A stretch of DNA of 64,000 nt from assembly GCF_006716345.1 (NCBI RefSeq), contig NZ_VFOX01000001.1, positions 1,860,001-1,924,000 of the forward strand, read 5' to 3'. The position numbers and the translations under genes were made by a program. Source of the stretch: Microbacterium saperdae (lineage in GTDB: Bacteria; Actinomycetota; Actinomycetes; Actinomycetales; Microbacteriaceae). This document shows, one piece after another, positions 40,409-49,903 of the stretch (its first letter is position 1; every line of letters starts with the position of its first letter). Below the pieces are notes generated by a model. That model was not told the DNA's origin. It saw nothing but the letters and a program-made list of their open reading frames with translations, and made no database searches.

Positions 40409-40893
40409 TGTGCAGGAGTCCCTTCGGGAAGAGTGCGGACGAGGACGGATCGGGTCGCCGTCGCGACCACCGTATCGTCCTGGTTGCGACCGGTGTGCGC
40501 GATGCGCACGATCCCCTGTCCTGGTCGGGAGGAGGAGAGCCGCTTCTCGAGCACGATGCTCTCGGTGTAGAGGGTGTCGCCGGCGAACAGGGGTTTCGGG
40601 AAGGTGATGTCCCCGAGACCGAGCTGCGCGACGAGCGTGCCCTGCGTGAGCTGCGCGACCGATGCGCCCACCATCGTGGAGAGGGTCCACATCGAGTTCA
40701 TCAGCCGCGCATGGAACGGCTCCTGCGCATCGGCGAAGGCCGCGTCGAGGTGGAGTGCCTGCGTGTTCATCGTCAACGTCGTGAACAGCACGTTGTCCGC
40801 CTCCGTGGCGGTGCGTCCCGGTCGGTGGAGGTAGCGGGCATCGACCACGAACTCCTCGTAGTACAGCCCGCGCTGGATGATGTCCTGCGTCAC
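40405..40893 (-). CDS. MaoC family (hot-dog fold) dehydratase, likely methylglutaconyl-CoA hydratase
   Basis: A 162-residue hot-dog fold protein. The hydratase motif GDxNPxH is here MNTQALH, so the usual catalytic Asp aligns with Asn while the His is kept. It may use another residue or belong to the mesaconyl/itaconyl-CoA hydratase branch. Its place before the CitE-type lyase and after the dehydrogenase matches mycobacterial Rv2499c, thought to hydrate methylglutaconyl-CoA or itaconyl-CoA. Starts GTG at 40893, about 40 bases after the dehydrogenase stop; the next gene overlaps by ATGA. Confidence 0.82.
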   Translation of the reverse strand: MTQDIIQRGLYYEEFVVDARYLHRPGRTATEADNVLFTTLTMNTQALHLDAAFADAQEPFHARLMNSMWTLSTMVGASVAQLTQGTLVAQLGLGDITFPKPLFAGDTLYTESIVLEKRLSSSRPGQGIVRIAHTGRNQDDTVVATATRSVLVRTLPEGTPAQ

Positions 40894-40935
40894 TTCGACT
40901 CCCTCCGGTCGCTCCGTGCGGCGCCTGCTGCCACG

Positions 40936-42087
40936 CTACCCGGCGAGCCCGAGACCACGCGCGATGATCAGTAGCTGGACCTCGGTGGTTCCCTCGCCGA
41001 TCTCGAGGATCTTCGAGTCGCGGTAATGACGCGCCACCGGGAACTCGTTCATGAAGCCGTTGCCGCCGAAGATCTGGGTGGCGTCCCGGGCGTTGTCCAT
41101 CGCGGCCTCCCCGGCGACCAGCTTGGCGATCGCCGCCTGCTCGGCGAACGGCTTCCCTGCGTCGCGAAGACGTGCGGCATGGTGCCAGGCGAGTCGTGCC
41201 GTGTGCACTCTGGCCCGCATCCGGGCGAGCGTGAACTGCGCGTTCTGGCGGGTGCTCAGCGCACTGCCGAAGATCGTCCGGCTCTTCGCATACTCGACGG
41301 AGGCCTCCAGGCATCCCTCTGCGGCACCGGTCGACAATGCGGCGATCGCGATGCGCCCCTCGTCGAGGATGCTGAGGAAGTTGCGGAAACCGGTCCCCCG
41401 CACGCCCAGGAGGTTCCCCGCCGGCACGCGTGCGGATTCGAACGTCAGCGGGTGCGTGTCCGAGGCGTTCCAGCCGACCTTGTCGTAGGGCGCCTCGACC
41501 GTGAACCCCGGAGTGCCGTTGGGGACGATGATCGTGGAGATCTCCTTGCGACCGTCCACGCTGCCCGTCACGGCCGTCACCGTCACGAAACGGGTGATCG
41601 GGGTGCCGGAGTTCGTGATGAACTGCTTCGAGCCGTCGATCACCCATTCGTCGCCCTCGAGCCGCGCCGTCGTGCGGGTGGCTCCGGCATCGCTTCCCGC
41701 TTCCGGCTCGGTCAGGCCGAATCCGGCGAGAGCGCGACCGGCGAGCAGGTCAGGAAGCAACGTCTGCTTCTGCTCCTCGGTGCCGAACCGGTACACCGGC
41801 ATGGCCCCCAGGCTCACGCCCGCCTCGAGCGTGATCGCGATGGACTGGTCGACGCGCCCGAGCGCCTCGATCGCGATGCCGAGCGCCATGTAGTCGCCGC
41901 CCTGCCCGCCGTACTCCTCGGGGAACGGCAGACCGAACAGCCCGAGATCCCCCATCTGACCCACGACGTCCATCGAGAGCGTGTGGGTGCGATCGGCCTC
42001 GTAGGACTGCGGCGCGACCACCGTCTCCGCGAACTCGCGCACCATCCCGGCGAGCTCGCGCTCCTCCTCGGTCAGCTCTTCCATCAT
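40936..42087 (-). CDS. Acyl-CoA dehydrogenase
   Basis: A 383-residue FAD enzyme. It has GFGLTEPEAGSDAGATRTTA, FITNSGTPITRFV and the C-terminal IFGGNGFMNEFPVARHYRDS with EIGEGTTEVQ. The Glu in the GEGT motif is where short- and medium-chain enzymes keep the catalytic base; true isovaleryl-CoA dehydrogenases have a small residue there and use an earlier Glu. The substrate is thus uncertain among short branched acyl-CoAs. ATG overlaps the stop of the carboxylase alpha gene. Confidence 0.92.
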   Translation of the reverse strand: MMEELTEEERELAGMVREFAETVVAPQSYEADRTHTLSMDVVGQMGDLGLFGLPFPEEYGGQGGDYMALGIAIEALGRVDQSIAITLEAGVSLGAMPVYRFGTEEQKQTLLPDLLAGRALAGFGLTEPEAGSDAGATRTTARLEGDEWVIDGSKQFITNSGTPITRFVTVTAVTGSVDGRKEISTIIVPNGTPGFTVEAPYDKVGWNASDTHPLTFESARVPAGNLLGVRGTGFRNFLSILDEGRIAIAALSTGAAEGCLEASVEYAKSRTIFGSALSTRQNAQFTLARMRARVHTARLAWHHAARLRDAGKPFAEQAAIAKLVAGEAAMDNARDATQIFGGNGFMNEFPVARHYRDSKILEIGEGTTEVQLLIIARGLGLAG

Positions 42088-44003
42088 CGACTCTCCTCCG
42101 TCGTCACACGGGCGACCGCTTGATCGCGCCGAACCTGTTCTCCCACCGACACCAGAAGGTGCACGGTGCCGTCCTGCGGCGCGAGCACCTGGTGCTCCAT
42201 CTTCATCGCCTCGATCGACACGAGCGGAGTGCCCGCCGCGACCGTCGACCCATCCTCGACATGCACGGCCACGACACTCCCCGGCATCGGCGCGCGTCCA
42301 TCCGGCCCCTGAGATCCGCTGTCGGTCTGAGAGCCCGCGAGGCGACGTCGCATCATCGCGCGTCGATCGAGCGGACGCAGTCGCATGGTGATCCCGTCCT
42401 GAGCCACCCAGACGGCGCCCTCCTCGTCGACCGCCGCCCGCGCCGCTCCCCCGGAGTGATCGTCGCCGGGCGCGACGGTGAGGAGTTCCTCATCGTCCGT
42501 GACGAAACTCGGCTGCGCGCGCTCCGCGGACGGCGCTCCCGACCGCCATCCGGGCAGTTCACGCCAGAGAGCGCTCGTACGGAGCGGTTCCGAAGCCCAT
42601 TGCACCGCGCGGGCCGCCGCGTCGAGCATCGCTGCCGTGGGCGGCGTCGCGCCGAGAGGGAGCATCGTCTCGATCAGCCCTGTGTCCAGAGCGCCGGCGA
42701 TGACCCGTTCGTTGCGGCAGAGTCGACGCAGGAAGGCGATGTTGGTGTCGACGCCGAGCACGACGGTGCGGGACAGGGCGGAATCGAGGAGGGCCAGCGC
42801 CGTCGTCCGGTCGTCGGCAGTCGCGATGACCTTCGCGATCATCGGATCGTAGAACCCGGTGACCTCGCTTCCGGTCTCGATCGCGGCATCCACCCGCACA
42901 CCGGCGGGAGGATCGAAGCGCAGCACGATCCCTGTCGAAGGCAGGAAGCCGCGCTCCGGGGACTCGGCGTAGATCCGCGCCTCGACGGCATGCCCGTGCA
43001 CGGACGGCACGATGTCGAGCGGCAATCCGGCCGCCACACGGATCTGCAGGGCGACGAGGTCGAGGCCGGTGACCTGCTCCGTCACAGGATGCTCGACCTG
43101 CAGGCGAGTGTTCATCTCGATGAAGAACACCTCATCGGGGGCGTCCGCGTCGACGAGGAACTCCACCGTGCCGGCCCCGACGTAGGACACGCTCTCTGCG
43201 GCGAGCACGGCCGTCGCGAGCAGGCGCTCCCTCGTCCCCTCCGCCAGACCGGCGGAGGGGGCCTCCTCGATGACCTTCTGGTGGCGGCGCTGGAGTGTGC
43301 ACTCGCGCTCGCCGAGGGCGAGGACGGTGCCCTGCCGATCGCCGAACACCTGTACCTCGATGTGGCGGGGGCGTCGGATGAGACGTTCGAGGATCAGCGA
43401 GTCATCCCCGAACGAGGCCGCAGCGACGCGACGGGCGGATGCGAGAGCTGTCGTGAGCCCGTCCGAGGACGTGACGACCTCCATGCCCTTGCCACCGCCG
43501 CCCGCGCTGGGCTTGACCAGCAAGGGGTAGCCGACGCGATCGGCCTCTCCGGCGATCTCGGCATCGGACAGTCCGGAGGCGTCGAAGCCGGGGACGACCG
43601 GCACACCGTGCCGCACGACGTGCTCGCGCGCCCTGGCCTTGTCCCCCATCACCTCGAGGGCCGTGATGTCGGGGCCGATGAACACGATGTCGGCCGCGGC
43701 GCAGGCCTGTGCCAACCCGACGCTCTCCGACAGGAAGCCGTATCCGGGGTGGATGGCCTGGGCGCCGGTGCTCTTCGCCGCCGCGATGACGGCGGCGATG
43801 TCGAGGTAGGACTCGGAGGCCGGCGCCGGACCGATACGGATGGCGACATCGGCTTCGCGGACATGCGGTGCCGTGGCATCCGCGTCACTGTAGACCGCGA
43901 CGCTGCGGATTCCGAGGTCGCGCAACGTGCGGATCACGCGCCGGGCGATCTCGCCGCGATTCGCGACGAGCACGGTGTGGAACAGATCAGTCATCTCACT
44001 CAC
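42084..44003 (-). CDS. Acyl-CoA carboxylase alpha subunit (biotin carboxylase plus BCCP)
   Basis: A 639-residue subunit. The biotin carboxylase domain (about 1-450) has [35 protein letters not shown] for ATP grasp and [14 protein letters not shown]. The C-terminal BCCP domain has EAMKMEHQ with the biotin Lys about 40 residues from the end. With the beta subunit upstream it should carboxylate 3-methylcrotonyl-CoA in leucine breakdown. Its GTG start at 44003 overlaps the beta stop (GTGA); a Met two codons on is possible. All five genes to citE are in one transcript. Confidence 0.93.
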   Translation of the reverse strand: MSEMTDLFHTVLVANRGEIARRVIRTLRDLGIRSVAVYSDADATAPHVREADVAIRIGPAPASESYLDIAAVIAAAKSTGAQAIHPGYGFLSESVGLAQACAAADIVFIGPDITALEVMGDKARAREHVVRHGVPVVPGFDASGLSDAEIAGEADRVGYPLLVKPSAGGGGKGMEVVTSSDGLTTALASARRVAAASFGDDSLILERLIRRPRHIEVQVFGDRQGTVLALGERECTLQRRHQKVIEEAPSAGLAEGTRERLLATAVLAAESVSYVGAGTVEFLVDADAPDEVFFIEMNTRLQVEHPVTEQVTGLDLVALQIRVAAGLPLDIVPSVHGHAVEARIYAESPERGFLPSTGIVLRFDPPAGVRVDAAIETGSEVTGFYDPMIAKVIATADDRTTALALLDSALSRTVVLGVDTNIAFLRRLCRNERVIAGALDTGLIETMLPLGATPPTAAMLDAAARAVQWASEPLRTSALWRELPGWRSGAPSAERAQPSFVTDDEELLTVAPGDDHSGGAARAAVDEEGAVWVAQDGITMRLRPLDRRAMMRRRLAGSQTDSGSQGPDGRAPMPGSVVAVHVEDGSTVAAGTPLVSIEAMKMEHQVLAPQDGTVHLLVSVGEQVRRDQAVARVTTEESR

Positions 44004-45553
44004 ATCCGGAAGACGCCGAAGCGCGGTTCGGGCAGCGGGGTGCGGGCGACGACGTCGAGTGCGAGCCCGAGCAGATCGCGCGTCTGCGCGGGATCGACGA
44101 TCCCGTCATCCCAGAGTCGGGCGGTGGCGTAGTAGGGCTCCCCCTGTGCTTCGTACTGTTCGCGGATCGGTGTCTCGAAGTCGCTGCGTTCCTGCGCAGA
44201 CCACTCCTCACCCCGCGCGGTGAGCTGATCCTCCTTGACCGTGGCGAGCACGGAGGCTGCCTGCGGGCCGCCCATGACGGAGATGCGACTCGCGGGCCAC
44301 GTCCACAGGAACCGCGGCGAATAGGCGCGACCGCACATCGAGTAGTTCCCGGCGCCGAAGGATCCGCCGATGATCACCGTCAGCTTGGGCACCCGGGTGC
44401 TGGCGACGGCGGTGACCATCTTGGCCCCATCCTTCGCGATCCCGCCGGCCTCGGCCTCCGATCCGACCATGAATCCGGTGATGTTCTGCAAGAACAGCAA
44501 GGGGATGCCGCGCTGGTCGCTCAGCTCGATGAAGTGCGCCCCCTTCTGCGCCGACTCACTGAACAGCACGCCGTTGTTGGCGATGATGCCGATGGGATGC
44601 CCGTGCAGTCGGGCGAAGCCGGTGATGAGGGTCGTGCCGTACTCGGCCTTGAACTCGCGGAAACTGTCGGCGTCGACCAGTCGGCTGATGACCTCATGCA
44701 CGTCGTAGGCCGCGTTCACGTCGACGGGGACCACGTCGTACAGCGACGACCGCTCCTCCGGCTCCCGGCTGGGAAGGATCTCCCACGCCGGCTCTGCGGG
44801 CGGAGGCAGCGTGGCGACGATGTCACGGAGGATCTCGAGCGCGTGCTCATCGTCCTCTGCCAGGTGGTCCACCACACCGCTGCGACGTGCATGCAGTTCA
44901 CCGCCGCCGAGTTCTTCGGCCGTCACGATCTCCCCGATCGCCGCCTTCACCAACGGAGGGCCGCCGAGGAAGATCGTGCCCTGCCCCCGCACGATGACGG
45001 TCTCGTCGCTCATCGCCGGCACATACGCCCCTCCGGCCGTGCAGGACCCGAGCACGGCAGCGAGCTGCGGGATCCCTACTGCCGACATGTTGGCCTGGTT
45101 GAAGAAGATGCGCCCGAAATGCTCGCGGTCGGGGAACACCTCGTCCTGCCGGGGCAGGAAGGCACCGCCCGAATCAACCAGATAGAGGCACGGGAGGCGG
45201 TTCTCGAGCGCGATCTCCTGCGCGCGCAGGTGCTTCTTGACGGTCATCGGGTAGTACGTGCCGCCCTTGACCGTGGCGTCGTTGCACACCACCATGACGT
45301 GGCGGCCGTGCACCAGGCCGATCCCGGCGATCACCCCCGCTCCCGGCGCTTCTCCCCCGTACAGACCGTCCGCCGCGAGCGGGGCGACCTCGAGGAAGGG
45401 ACTGCCCTCGTCGAGCAGCCGCGCCACCCGATCGCGTGGGAGCAGCTTGCCGCGCGCGACATGACGCTCTCGCGAGGGTTCCGGCCCTCCGCGTGCTGCG
45501 GTCGCGAGGCGATCGCGCAGTGCTGCCGCGAGTGACTCCTGGGTAGCGGGCAT
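44000..45553 (-). CDS. Acyl-CoA carboxylase beta subunit (methylcrotonyl-CoA type)
   Basis: A 517-residue carboxyltransferase with N- and C-terminal crotonase-like halves. [20 protein letters not shown] opens the family, [20 protein letters not shown] lies in the first half and [19 protein letters not shown] in the second. The sequence pattern matches methylcrotonoyl-CoA carboxylase beta chains (AccD1). The ATG at 45553 is chosen for its GAGGAGG site 8 bases upstream; a longer start would run into the TetR operator. First gene of the catabolic operon, opposite TetR. Confidence 0.92.
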   Translation of the reverse strand: MPATQESLAAALRDRLATAARGGPEPSRERHVARGKLLPRDRVARLLDEGSPFLEVAPLAADGLYGGEAPGAGVIAGIGLVHGRHVMVVCNDATVKGGTYYPMTVKKHLRAQEIALENRLPCLYLVDSGGAFLPRQDEVFPDREHFGRIFFNQANMSAVGIPQLAAVLGSCTAGGAYVPAMSDETVIVRGQGTIFLGGPPLVKAAIGEIVTAEELGGGELHARRSGVVDHLAEDDEHALEILRDIVATLPPPAEPAWEILPSREPEERSSLYDVVPVDVNAAYDVHEVISRLVDADSFREFKAEYGTTLITGFARLHGHPIGIIANNGVLFSESAQKGAHFIELSDQRGIPLLFLQNITGFMVGSEAEAGGIAKDGAKMVTAVASTRVPKLTVIIGGSFGAGNYSMCGRAYSPRFLWTWPASRISVMGGPQAASVLATVKEDQLTARGEEWSAQERSDFETPIREQYEAQGEPYYATARLWDDGIVDPAQTRDLLGLALDVVARTPLPEPRFGVFRM

Positions 45554-45615
45554 CGTGAAGTCCTCCTCGACCCACGTCATGCAGCGACCCACGGTGGCGC
45601 TGCATGTGCTGATTC

Positions 45616-45633
45616 GGTTAGTGTTCACTAACC
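45616..45633. promoter_or_regulatory. Palindromic operator between TetR and carboxylase operon
   Basis: GGTTAGTG (45616-45623) and CACTAACC (45626-45633) form a perfect palindrome around TT. A degenerate second site, GGTTAGCGAGGATTAACT, lies about 20 bases on, just before the TetR start. The position in the divergent gap suggests binding by the TetR regulator to control both directions. Confidence 0.7.
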
Positions 45634-45664
45634 CGTACATTCAGGTTAGCGAGGATTAACTGGA

Positions 45665-46258
45665 ATGACAACCCCGACGACTGCCCGAGACCGCGCGAAA
45701 GCCGAGCGATCCGACGCGATCCTCCACGAGGCCGCGCGGCTCTTCGCCGCGCGCGGATACAACGGCGTCAGCCTCGAGGACATCGGTGCCGCCGTCGGCG
45801 TCTCCGGCCCCGCGGTCTACCGCCACTTCGCAGGCAAGCAGGCCCTTCTCGGTGCCGTACTGGTCAAGGTGAGCAATGATCTCGTCGCGGGTGGCGCGCG
45901 CGTCGCCGGAGCGTCTGCACAGCCCGAGGAGCGCATGCGGGCGCTGATCCGCTTCCACGTGGACTTCGCACTCGGCAACGCCGAGGTCATCCAGGTGCAG
46001 GATCGAGATGTCGCCCATCTCTCCGACGAGGATCGCGCAGAGGTGCGTCGTCTGCAGCGCACCTACATCGAGGTGTGGATCGCCGCGCTCACGCCGCTCG
46101 TGACGGCCAGCGCGGAAGAGCTGCGACTGCGGGTCCAGGCCTGTTTCGGCCTCATCAACTCCACCCCGCACAGCACGCGTGCGACCACCAGACAGCAGAC
46201 CGCCACCGCGACCGTGCTGGCCGCGATGGCGGATGCCGCGTTGCGTGCTGCTATCTGA
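45665..46258 (+). CDS. TetR/AcrR family transcriptional regulator
   Basis: A 197-residue regulator. The N-terminal helix-turn-helix is clear: ILHEAARLFAARGYNGVSLE and VGVSGPAVYRHFAGKQALL. The C-terminal part is an all-helical ligand domain. Its place opposite the carboxylase operon with the palindrome between them points to autoregulation and control by an acyl-CoA intermediate of leucine breakdown, as for other branched-chain TetR regulators. Its end overlaps the convergent E2 gene by 8 bases. Confidence 0.92.
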   Translation: MTTPTTARDRAKAERSDAILHEAARLFAARGYNGVSLEDIGAAVGVSGPAVYRHFAGKQALLGAVLVKVSNDLVAGGARVAGASAQPEERMRALIRFHVDFALGNAEVIQVQDRDVAHLSDEDRAEVRRLQRTYIEVWIAALTPLVTASAEELRLRVQACFGLINSTPHSTRATTRQQTATATVLAAMADAALRAAI

Positions 46259-47609
46259 GCAGCATCGCCCGGCCCGGCTGCTCGAGCACATCGGCCACAT
46301 CCTTGAGGAAGCGCGCGCCCTCGCCCCCGTCCACGAGGCGGTGGTCGAACGAAAGGCTCAACGTCATCACCTGACGCAGCGCAATCTCTCCGCGGTACTC
46401 CCACGGCTGTCGACGCACCGCACCGACGGCGAGGATGCCCGACTGTCCCGGCGGCAGGATCGGCGTTCCCGCATCGATGCCGAACACACCGATGTTCGAG
46501 ATCGAGAACGTGCCGCCGACGAGTTCCGCCGGGGACGTCTTACCCGCACGAGCAGTCTCGGCGAGAGCCTTGAGCGCCTCGCTCAGCTCCACGAGCGAGA
46601 GACGTTCCGCGTCGCGGATGTTCGGCACGATGAGGCCGCGCTCGGTCGCGGCGGCGATGCCGAGATCGACGTAGTGGAACTGCACGATCTCTCCCGCGGC
46701 CTCGTCCCAGCGCGCGTTGAGACCGGGCGTGCGTCCGAGCGCGAGGCAGACGACCTTCGCGATCACCGCGAGGGGGCCGATCCGGTGGGCGGAGAGAGAC
46801 CGATCCTCGCGGAGCCCGGCGAGGAGATCCATCGTCTCGGTGACGTCGACCGTGTGGAAGACGGTCACGTGCGGCGCGGTGAAGGCGCTGGCCACCATCG
46901 CCGCGGCCGTATGCTTGCGCACGCCGCGGATCGGGATCCGGGTCTCGCGCTCACCCGGCGTCAGGGCGGCGGCGGTCGTCGGGACGCCGAGGTCCGCGCT
47001 CACCGGCACGGACACGTCGCCCTGGCCGGAGCCCGTGCGCTCGGCATAGGCATCCACATCGTTGCGGGTGATCAGACGATCCCCGACGGCTGCCGCGACC
47101 AGGACCAGGTCGATGCCGAGACGCTTGGCGTGGGCACGTACGGGAGGAGTCGACCTCGGCCGCTCGATCACGCGCTCGACGCTGACGGAGGGCGCCGCGT
47201 CGTGCGGCGCCGCTTCCAGCACTGCGGTGTCCGCGGCAGCGCCCGCTGTCGAGGTGCGGCGGGCCCGGCGTGCCGGCCGGCCGGTCGCGGTCGGTGCGGC
47301 GCCGTATCCGACGAGGTTGGGTTGCGCCTTCTCTTCGGTGTCCGGCGACGGCGCGTCACCCTCCTCCTCCCCCGCCACGTCGAACGCGATGAGAGGCGCT
47401 CCGACCGCGACGGTAGCCCCCGCGTCCGCATGCAGCGTCGACACGGTGCCTGCATACGGCGACGGCAGCTCGACGACGGCCTTGGCCGTCTCGACCTCGG
47501 CCAGCGTCTGATTCAGGGTCACGGTGTCGCCCGGGGCGACGAGCCACTGCACCACCTCGGCCTCCGTGAGACCTTCCCCGAGATCGGGCAGTCGGAACTC
47601 GGCGATCAT
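46251..47609 (-). CDS. bkdC: Branched-chain 2-oxoacid dehydrogenase E2 (dihydrolipoamide acyltransferase)
   Basis: A 452-residue E2. The lipoyl domain (1-77) carries VETAKAVVELPSP with the lipoyl Lys. A Pro/Ala/Arg linker leads to an E3-binding domain (about 150-190, PPVRAHAKRLGIDL) and the acyltransferase domain (about 220-452) with SFDHRLVDGGEGARF, holding the catalytic His and Asp. It receives the acyl group from E1 and passes it to CoA. No E3 gene is in the window, so lipoamide dehydrogenase must come from elsewhere. Its ATG overlaps the E1 beta stop. Confidence 0.94.
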   Translation of the reverse strand: MIAEFRLPDLGEGLTEAEVVQWLVAPGDTVTLNQTLAEVETAKAVVELPSPYAGTVSTLHADAGATVAVGAPLIAFDVAGEEEGDAPSPDTEEKAQPNLVGYGAAPTATGRPARRARRTSTAGAAADTAVLEAAPHDAAPSVSVERVIERPRSTPPVRAHAKRLGIDLVLVAAAVGDRLITRNDVDAYAERTGSGQGDVSVPVSADLGVPTTAAALTPGERETRIPIRGVRKHTAAAMVASAFTAPHVTVFHTVDVTETMDLLAGLREDRSLSAHRIGPLAVIAKVVCLALGRTPGLNARWDEAAGEIVQFHYVDLGIAAATERGLIVPNIRDAERLSLVELSEALKALAETARAGKTSPAELVGGTFSISNIGVFGIDAGTPILPPGQSGILAVGAVRRQPWEYRGEIALRQVMTLSLSFDHRLVDGGEGARFLKDVADVLEQPGRAMLLR

Positions 47610-48622
47610 GCGTCCACCTCCGTGAGACTGTTCGGCCGGTCGAGTACGCGATCCACCGCATCGAGCAGGCGGTCGAGATCGGGCAGGTGGAACTTCTCGA
47701 GCTTCGCGGGCGGGTACGGAATGTCGTGACCCGTGACGCGCAGCGGTGCGGATTCGAGGTATTCGAAACAGCGTTCCGTGATGCTGGCGATCACCTCGGC
47801 GGCCACACCGGCCTCCCGCGACGCCTCATGGGCGACCACGACACGACCGGTCTTGCGCACGGAGGCTGCGACCGAGTCGTAGTCGACGGGCGACAGGGAG
47901 CGCAGATCGATCACCTCGATCGAGATGTCCTCGTCCTCCGCGGCCTCGGCGGCCTGCAGGGCCGTGCCCACCATCGCGCCGTACGTGATGAGCGTGACGT
48001 CACGCCCGGGCCGGACCACACTGGCCAGCCCCATCGGCGGAGCATCCGCCAACGACGCATCCAGGTCGACCTCGCCCTTGTGGTGGTAGAGGCGTTTCGG
48101 CTCGAAGAAGATCACCGGATCGTCGGAGGCGATCGCCTGCCGAAGACTCCGATATGCGTCGGCGGGGTTCGACACCGCGACGACCCGGAGGCCGGCGGTG
48201 TGGACGAAGTAGGCCTCAGGCGATTCGGAGTGATGCTCGGCCGCGCCGATCCCCCCGGCCCACGGGATGCGGATCGTGATCGGCATCTTCACCCTGCCCT
48301 GGGTGCGGTAGTGGAGCTTGGCGACCTGAGCGACGATCTGATCGAACGCCGGGTACACGAAGCCGTCGAACTGGATCTCGACGACCGGACGGTAGCCGCG
48401 GAAAGCCAATCCCACCGCGGTGCCGACGATTCCGGATTCCGCGAGCGGCGTGTCGATCACGCGCTGGGCACCGAATTCGTCGAGCAGGCCGTCGGTGATG
48501 CGGAACACGCCGCCGAGCTTGCCGATGTCCTCGCCGAGCAGAACGACCTTGTCGTCGTCCTGCATCGCCCGACGCAGCCCGGCGCCGAGCGCCTTGCCGA
48601 GAGTCATCTCCCCCACGGTCAC
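47606..48622 (-). CDS. bkdB: Branched-chain 2-oxoacid dehydrogenase E1 beta subunit
   Basis: A 338-residue E1 beta. LGEDIGKLGGVFRITDGL, DTPLAESGIVGTAVGLAFRG and EHHSESPEAYFVHTAGLRVV belong to the transketolase-like pyrimidine and C-terminal domains; YGAMVGTALQAAE is in the latter. It pairs with E1 alpha to decarboxylate branched-chain 2-oxoacids on thiamine diphosphate. The GTG at 48622 overlaps the E1 alpha stop as GTGA; an ATG at 48607 is an alternative start. Confidence 0.94.
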   Translation of the reverse strand: MTVGEMTLGKALGAGLRRAMQDDDKVVLLGEDIGKLGGVFRITDGLLDEFGAQRVIDTPLAESGIVGTAVGLAFRGYRPVVEIQFDGFVYPAFDQIVAQVAKLHYRTQGRVKMPITIRIPWAGGIGAAEHHSESPEAYFVHTAGLRVVAVSNPADAYRSLRQAIASDDPVIFFEPKRLYHHKGEVDLDASLADAPPMGLASVVRPGRDVTLITYGAMVGTALQAAEAAEDEDISIEVIDLRSLSPVDYDSVAASVRKTGRVVVAHEASREAGVAAEVIASITERCFEYLESAPLRVTGHDIPYPPAKLEKFHLPDLDRLLDAVDRVLDRPNSLTEVDA

Positions 48623-49734
48623 GCCTCGCCCTCGAAGGTCGAGAGGTAAGCGGCGTACTCGTCGCGCTGACGGGCCAGTCCGGCATGCGGCTCGGCGTAG
48701 ACACCGTCGAACACCGCAAGAGGCGCACGGGTGACCATGCCCAGGCATGCCGCGCGCATGTCCTTCGCGACGACGTCGGCGGCCGACTGGATCTCCGCGA
48801 GATGCTCCTCATCGAGCTCACCGATGCTGCGGAGGTGCGCATCGAGTCGCGCGATCGGATCACGACGGCGCCACTCCTCGAGCTCCGATTCGTCGCGGTA
48901 GCGCGTGGGATCGTCGGCCGTGGTGTGAGGTCCCATGCGGTATGTGACGGCCTCGATGTAGGCCGGCCCCTTGCCCGCCCTGGCATGAGCGAGCGCCCAT
49001 CGCATCGCCGCCATGCAGGCGAGGGCATCGTTGCCGTCCACGCGGAGACTCGGGATCCCGAAGCCGGGCGCGCGCCCCGCGATCGGGTACTGGGACTGCA
49101 GCGCGACCGGCTCGGAGATCGCCCAGTGGTTGTTCTGGCAGACGAAGACGACCGGCGCCTGATAGGACGCGGCGAAGATCATGGCTTCATTCACGTCGCC
49201 CTGGCTGGTCGCGCCGTCGCCGAAGTAGGTCACCGCGACCTCATCGGCACCATCGTGACGGATGCCGAGTGCGTAACCGACGGCGTGCAGCGTCTGCGCG
49301 CCGATGATGATCTGCAGCGGAGCGACGCGCAGAGCGGCCGGGTCGTGCCCCGCACCTTCCTCGCCGCGCCACATCCGCACGAAGTCTCCCGGCTGCGCGC
49401 CCCGGGCGTAGATGACGCCGGTCTCGCGGTAGCTCGGGAACACGTAGTCCTGGGGCGCAAGAGCGCGGGCCGTGCCGATCTGCGTCGCCTCCTGGCCCTG
49501 GCAGGGCGCCCAGAGCCCGAGCTGTCCCTGCCGTTGCAGTGCCACTCCCTCGGCATCGATGCGGCGGAGGATCACCATGTCGCGCAGGAGAGCTCGCAGC
49601 TGCGCCGCGTCGACGTCGGCGACGAAGGGGTCGAGATCGGGGTGCGCGATGCGCGTTCCGTCCGGAGCCAGGAGGCGCTCTGTGAGCTCCAGATCCTGGG
49701 TCGAATCGGCGATGGGCGTGATCTGCGGTGACAT
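48619..49734 (-). CDS. bkdA: Branched-chain 2-oxoacid dehydrogenase E1 alpha subunit
   Basis: A 371-residue E1 alpha with the thiamine diphosphate motif GDGATSQGDVNEAMIFAA and NNHWAIS (about residues 180-215). LWAPCQGQEATQIG and TYRMGPHTTADDPTRYR contain the phosphorylation-loop region of the family. First gene of the bkdABC operon, opposite the Lrp-type regulator. GGAGG lies 6 bases before this ATG; another ATG is just before it. Confidence 0.94.
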   Translation of the reverse strand: MSPQITPIADSTQDLELTERLLAPDGTRIAHPDLDPFVADVDAAQLRALLRDMVILRRIDAEGVALQRQGQLGLWAPCQGQEATQIGTARALAPQDYVFPSYRETGVIYARGAQPGDFVRMWRGEEGAGHDPAALRVAPLQIIIGAQTLHAVGYALGIRHDGADEVAVTYFGDGATSQGDVNEAMIFAASYQAPVVFVCQNNHWAISEPVALQSQYPIAGRAPGFGIPSLRVDGNDALACMAAMRWALAHARAGKGPAYIEAVTYRMGPHTTADDPTRYRDESELEEWRRRDPIARLDAHLRSIGELDEEHLAEIQSAADVVAKDMRAACLGMVTRAPLAVFDGVYAEPHAGLARQRDEYAAYLSTFEGEA

Positions 49735-49851
49735 CATCGTCCTCCAAGTCTCAGCGGCCTCGAAAGGCTGTGCGCGCTGCACCCGGCGTCATCACCGGTG
49801 TGGTCTGAGCGTACGTCCGCTGAACACCTCGCTCAAGCAATGGAAGTGGGC

Positions 49852-49868
49852 TTGAGCATGTTGCTCAA
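49852..49868. promoter_or_regulatory. Lrp-type inverted repeat in the bkd promoter region
   Basis: TTGAGCA (49852-49858) and TGCTCAA (49862-49868) form a perfect 7-base inverted repeat around TGT. A related half-site GCTCAAGCAA lies at 49831-49840. Both are between E1 alpha and the Lrp gene. This is the expected place and form for a BkdR-like binding site. TAGGGT at 49890-49895 may be the -10 box of the regulator gene, 8 bases before its ATG. Confidence 0.65.
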
Positions 49869-49903
49869 TATCGATGGGTCGAGCCCTGCTAGGGTTTGGC
49901 ACT

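Noticed and set aside
39602-41647. A long minus frame joining the CitE-like gene to upstream sequence
   Set aside because: The upstream 410 codons overlap MaoC and the dehydrogenase in another frame; the ATG at 40408 overlaps the MaoC stop as ATGA.
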